NCBI GenBank assembly: GCA_041488395.1
Contig: JBGPPE010000146.1
Span: forward strand, 1-6,560
Length of the DNA: 6,560 nucleotides
Direction: 5' to 3'
Source of the DNA: 39-52-133 sp041488395
GTDB lineage: Bacteria; Pseudomonadota; Gammaproteobacteria; Burkholderiales; Gallionellaceae
Shown: positions 5,223-6,560 of the stretch, one piece after another
Numbering within the stretch: the first letter of the stretch is position 1
Layout of the letters: each line of letters starts with the position of its first letter
Position numbers and translations under genes: made by a program
Notes under the pieces: model-generated
Told to the model about the DNA's origin: nothing
Database searches by the model: none
Seen by the model: the letters and a program-made list of their open reading frames with translations, nothing else

Positions 5223-6560
5223 AGTATCGTGATAAGTGGCTTGCCAGTCATTTCCCTGGGTTGTGGCAAGCCCATCATGGACAGCAGCGTTGGGGCGATA
5301 TCCTGCAAGGCGCCGGTTCCTTCCTCTGCAATACGCGCCTTGCGGCCGATATACATAAACGGAACCAGATTCAGCGTGTGTGCCGTGTGAGCCTGATGTG
5401 TGCTTCTATCCAGCATCTGTTCTGCATTGCCATGGTCGGCCGTGATCAGCACTTCGCCGCCGCATTGCAGCATGGTGTTGACGACGCGTCCAATACATAC
5501 ATCCAGCGCTTCAATTGCCTTGATGGCCGCGTCCAGATTGCCGCTATGTCCCACCATGTCACCGTTGGCGTAGTTGCAGATGATTGCCTGGAACTGGCCG
5601 CTGCGGATGGCCTCCTCCAGCTTGTCGGTGACCTCGTAGGCACTCATTTCCGGCTGCAGGTCGTAGGTGGCAACCTTGGGCGAAGGTACCAGGATGCGTT
5701 CCTCACCTGGATACGGCTGCTCTTTGCCGCCGTTAAGAAAGTAGGTGACGTGCGCGTATTTTTCCGTTTCCGCGATGCGCAGCTGCTTGTAACCCAGGTT
5801 TGAAATGTACTCGCCAAACCCGTTTGAGATGGCTGTCGGCGTATATGCGGCAGGCAGGTGGAAGTCCTCGCCATAACTGCTCAAGGTGACAAAACTGGCC
5901 AGCCTGGGGAAACGCTCGCGTGCAAAACCGTCAAATTTGTCTTCCGTCAGCGCGCGTGTGATTTCACGGGCACGGTCAGCGCGGAAATTCATGAAGACGC
6001 AGACGTCGCCATCCTGCATGGCGGCGCTGTCACCGATCGCGGTTGCCTTGACGAACTCGTCGTTCTCGTCACGTGCATAGGCTTGCTGCAAGCCTTCCGT
6101 AGCGGTGGTGGCATGGAAAGGGGACTTGCCCTGAGTGATCAGATCATAGGCCTGTTGCACGCGCTCCCAGCGGTTGTCCCTGTCCATGGCAAAAAAGCGG
6201 CCAACGATGGTGGCAATCCGGCCGCTACCCAGCGCGGCACACTTGTCCTGCAGGCGCTGCAGGGAATGCGCTGCGCTGCGCGGTGGTGTGTCACGGCCGT
6301 CCAGAAAGGCGTGGATATAAATCTTTTTCAGGCCGTTGCGCGCCGCCATTTCCAGCATGGCGTGAATGTGATCTTCGTGGCTGTGTACGCCGCCGGGCGA
6401 CAAGAGGCCCATAATGTGCAGGGCGCTGTTATTTTTCTTGGCCAGTGCAACTGCCTGGGTAAAAGCAGGATTAGCGTAAAAGCTGCCATCCTGAATGGCC
6501 ACGTCAACACGGCTGAGTTCCTGGTAAACGATGCGGCCGGCACCAATATTCAGATGTCCC
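5219..6560 (-). CDS. gpmI: 2,3-bisphosphoglycerate-independent phosphoglycerate mutase (partial)
   Basis: A cytoplasmic, manganese-dependent glycolytic and gluconeogenic enzyme that interconverts 3- and 2-phosphoglycerate. 446 residues are visible; the frame is open to the window edge, where GHLNIGAGR (6533-6559) is the end of the family motif around the catalytic serine. About 70-80 N-terminal residues, including that serine, are off the edge. The GTG at 6500-6502 is an internal valine, not the start. Conserved pieces, in protein order: SPGGVHSHEDH with a His at 6383-6385; HAFLDGRDTPPR with Asp at 6299-6301 and Arg and Asp just after; NFRADRAREI near 5963-5992; and NGDMVGH with Asp at 5558-5560 and His at 5546-5548. 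Then come TADHGN with metal ligands Asp 5435-5437 and His 5432-5434, and AHTLNLVPF with His at 5378-5380. All visible metal and substrate residues are intact. It appears to be the first visible gene of the operon with envC, ctpA and moeB; any promoter lies beyond the window. Confidence 0.97.
   Translation of the reverse strand, partial: GHLNIGAGRIVYQELSRVDVAIQDGSFYANPAFTQAVALAKKNNSALHIMGLLSPGGVHSHEDHIHAMLEMAARNGLKKIYIHAFLDGRDTPPRSAAHSLQRLQDKCAALGSGRIATIVGRFFAMDRDNRWERVQQAYDLITQGKSPFHATTATEGLQQAYARDENDEFVKATAIGDSAAMQDGDVCVFMNFRADRAREITRALTEDKFDGFARERFPRLASFVTLSSYGEDFHLPAAYTPTAISNGFGEYISNLGYKQLRIAETEKYAHVTYFLNGGKEQPYPGEERILVPSPKVATYDLQPEMSAYEVTDKLEEAIRSGQFQAIICNYANGDMVGHSGNLDAAIKAIEALDVCIGRVVNTMLQCGGEVLITADHGNAEQMLDRSTHQAHTAHTLNLVPFMYIGRKARIAEEGTGALQDIAPTLLSMMGLPQPREMTGKPLITIL

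Noticed and set aside
5207..5803. Open plus-strand frame of 198 codons opposite gpmI
   Set aside because: It is the mirror of highly conserved gpmI coding sequence and has no independent evidence.
1..6560. Search for tRNA, rRNA, CRISPR repeats, insertion sequence ends, transposase or phage genes
   Set aside because: None was seen by eye. The window is almost fully occupied by conserved chromosomal genes, and the largest gap (1340-1437) is explained by a promoter and leader.

Overview
The window is an ordinary housekeeping stretch of a bacterial chromosome, most likely from a betaproteobacterium (Nitrosomonadales-like). I infer this from the gene order gpmI-envC-ctpA-(small gene)-moeB, the betaproteobacterial look of the CtpA and EnvC proteins, the small c551/c552-type cytochrome, and moderate GC. 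This is inference from protein character and synteny, not a database match. Nothing here looks like a mobile element, CRISPR array, phage gene or RNA gene.

Layout. Positions 1-93 hold the C-terminal end of an unidentified plus-strand gene. One base later, at 95-946, comes a plus-strand alpha/beta hydrolase with a lipoprotein signal. A symmetric hairpin terminator (975-1003) separates it from the rest of the window, which is all on the minus strand. In the direction of transcription that part reads: gpmI (5219 to beyond 6560, N-terminus off the edge), envC (4059-5222), ctpA (2637-4043), an uncharacterised 134-residue protein (2229-2633), moeB (1438-2211) and a periplasmic cytochrome c (1022-1339).

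The five genes from gpmI to moeB are packed with gaps of 3-17 bases or a 4-base overlap and are very probably one operon. Its promoter lies outside the window. It combines a glycolytic enzyme (phosphoglycerate mutase) with two cell-envelope proteins: EnvC, a non-catalytic activator of septal peptidoglycan amidases, and CtpA, a periplasmic carboxyl-terminal protease. It ends with a ubiquitin-like-protein activating enzyme. The cytochrome c gene has its own promoter, with a perfect TATAAT -10 box, immediately after the moeB stop codon, and shares the terminator at 975-1003 with the convergent hydrolase.

The least explained element is the 134-residue protein between ctpA and moeB. Its predicted pattern is a small beta-alpha-beta-beta-alpha-beta domain followed by a polar tail with a histidine cluster. 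I see no previously undescribed multi-gene system here.
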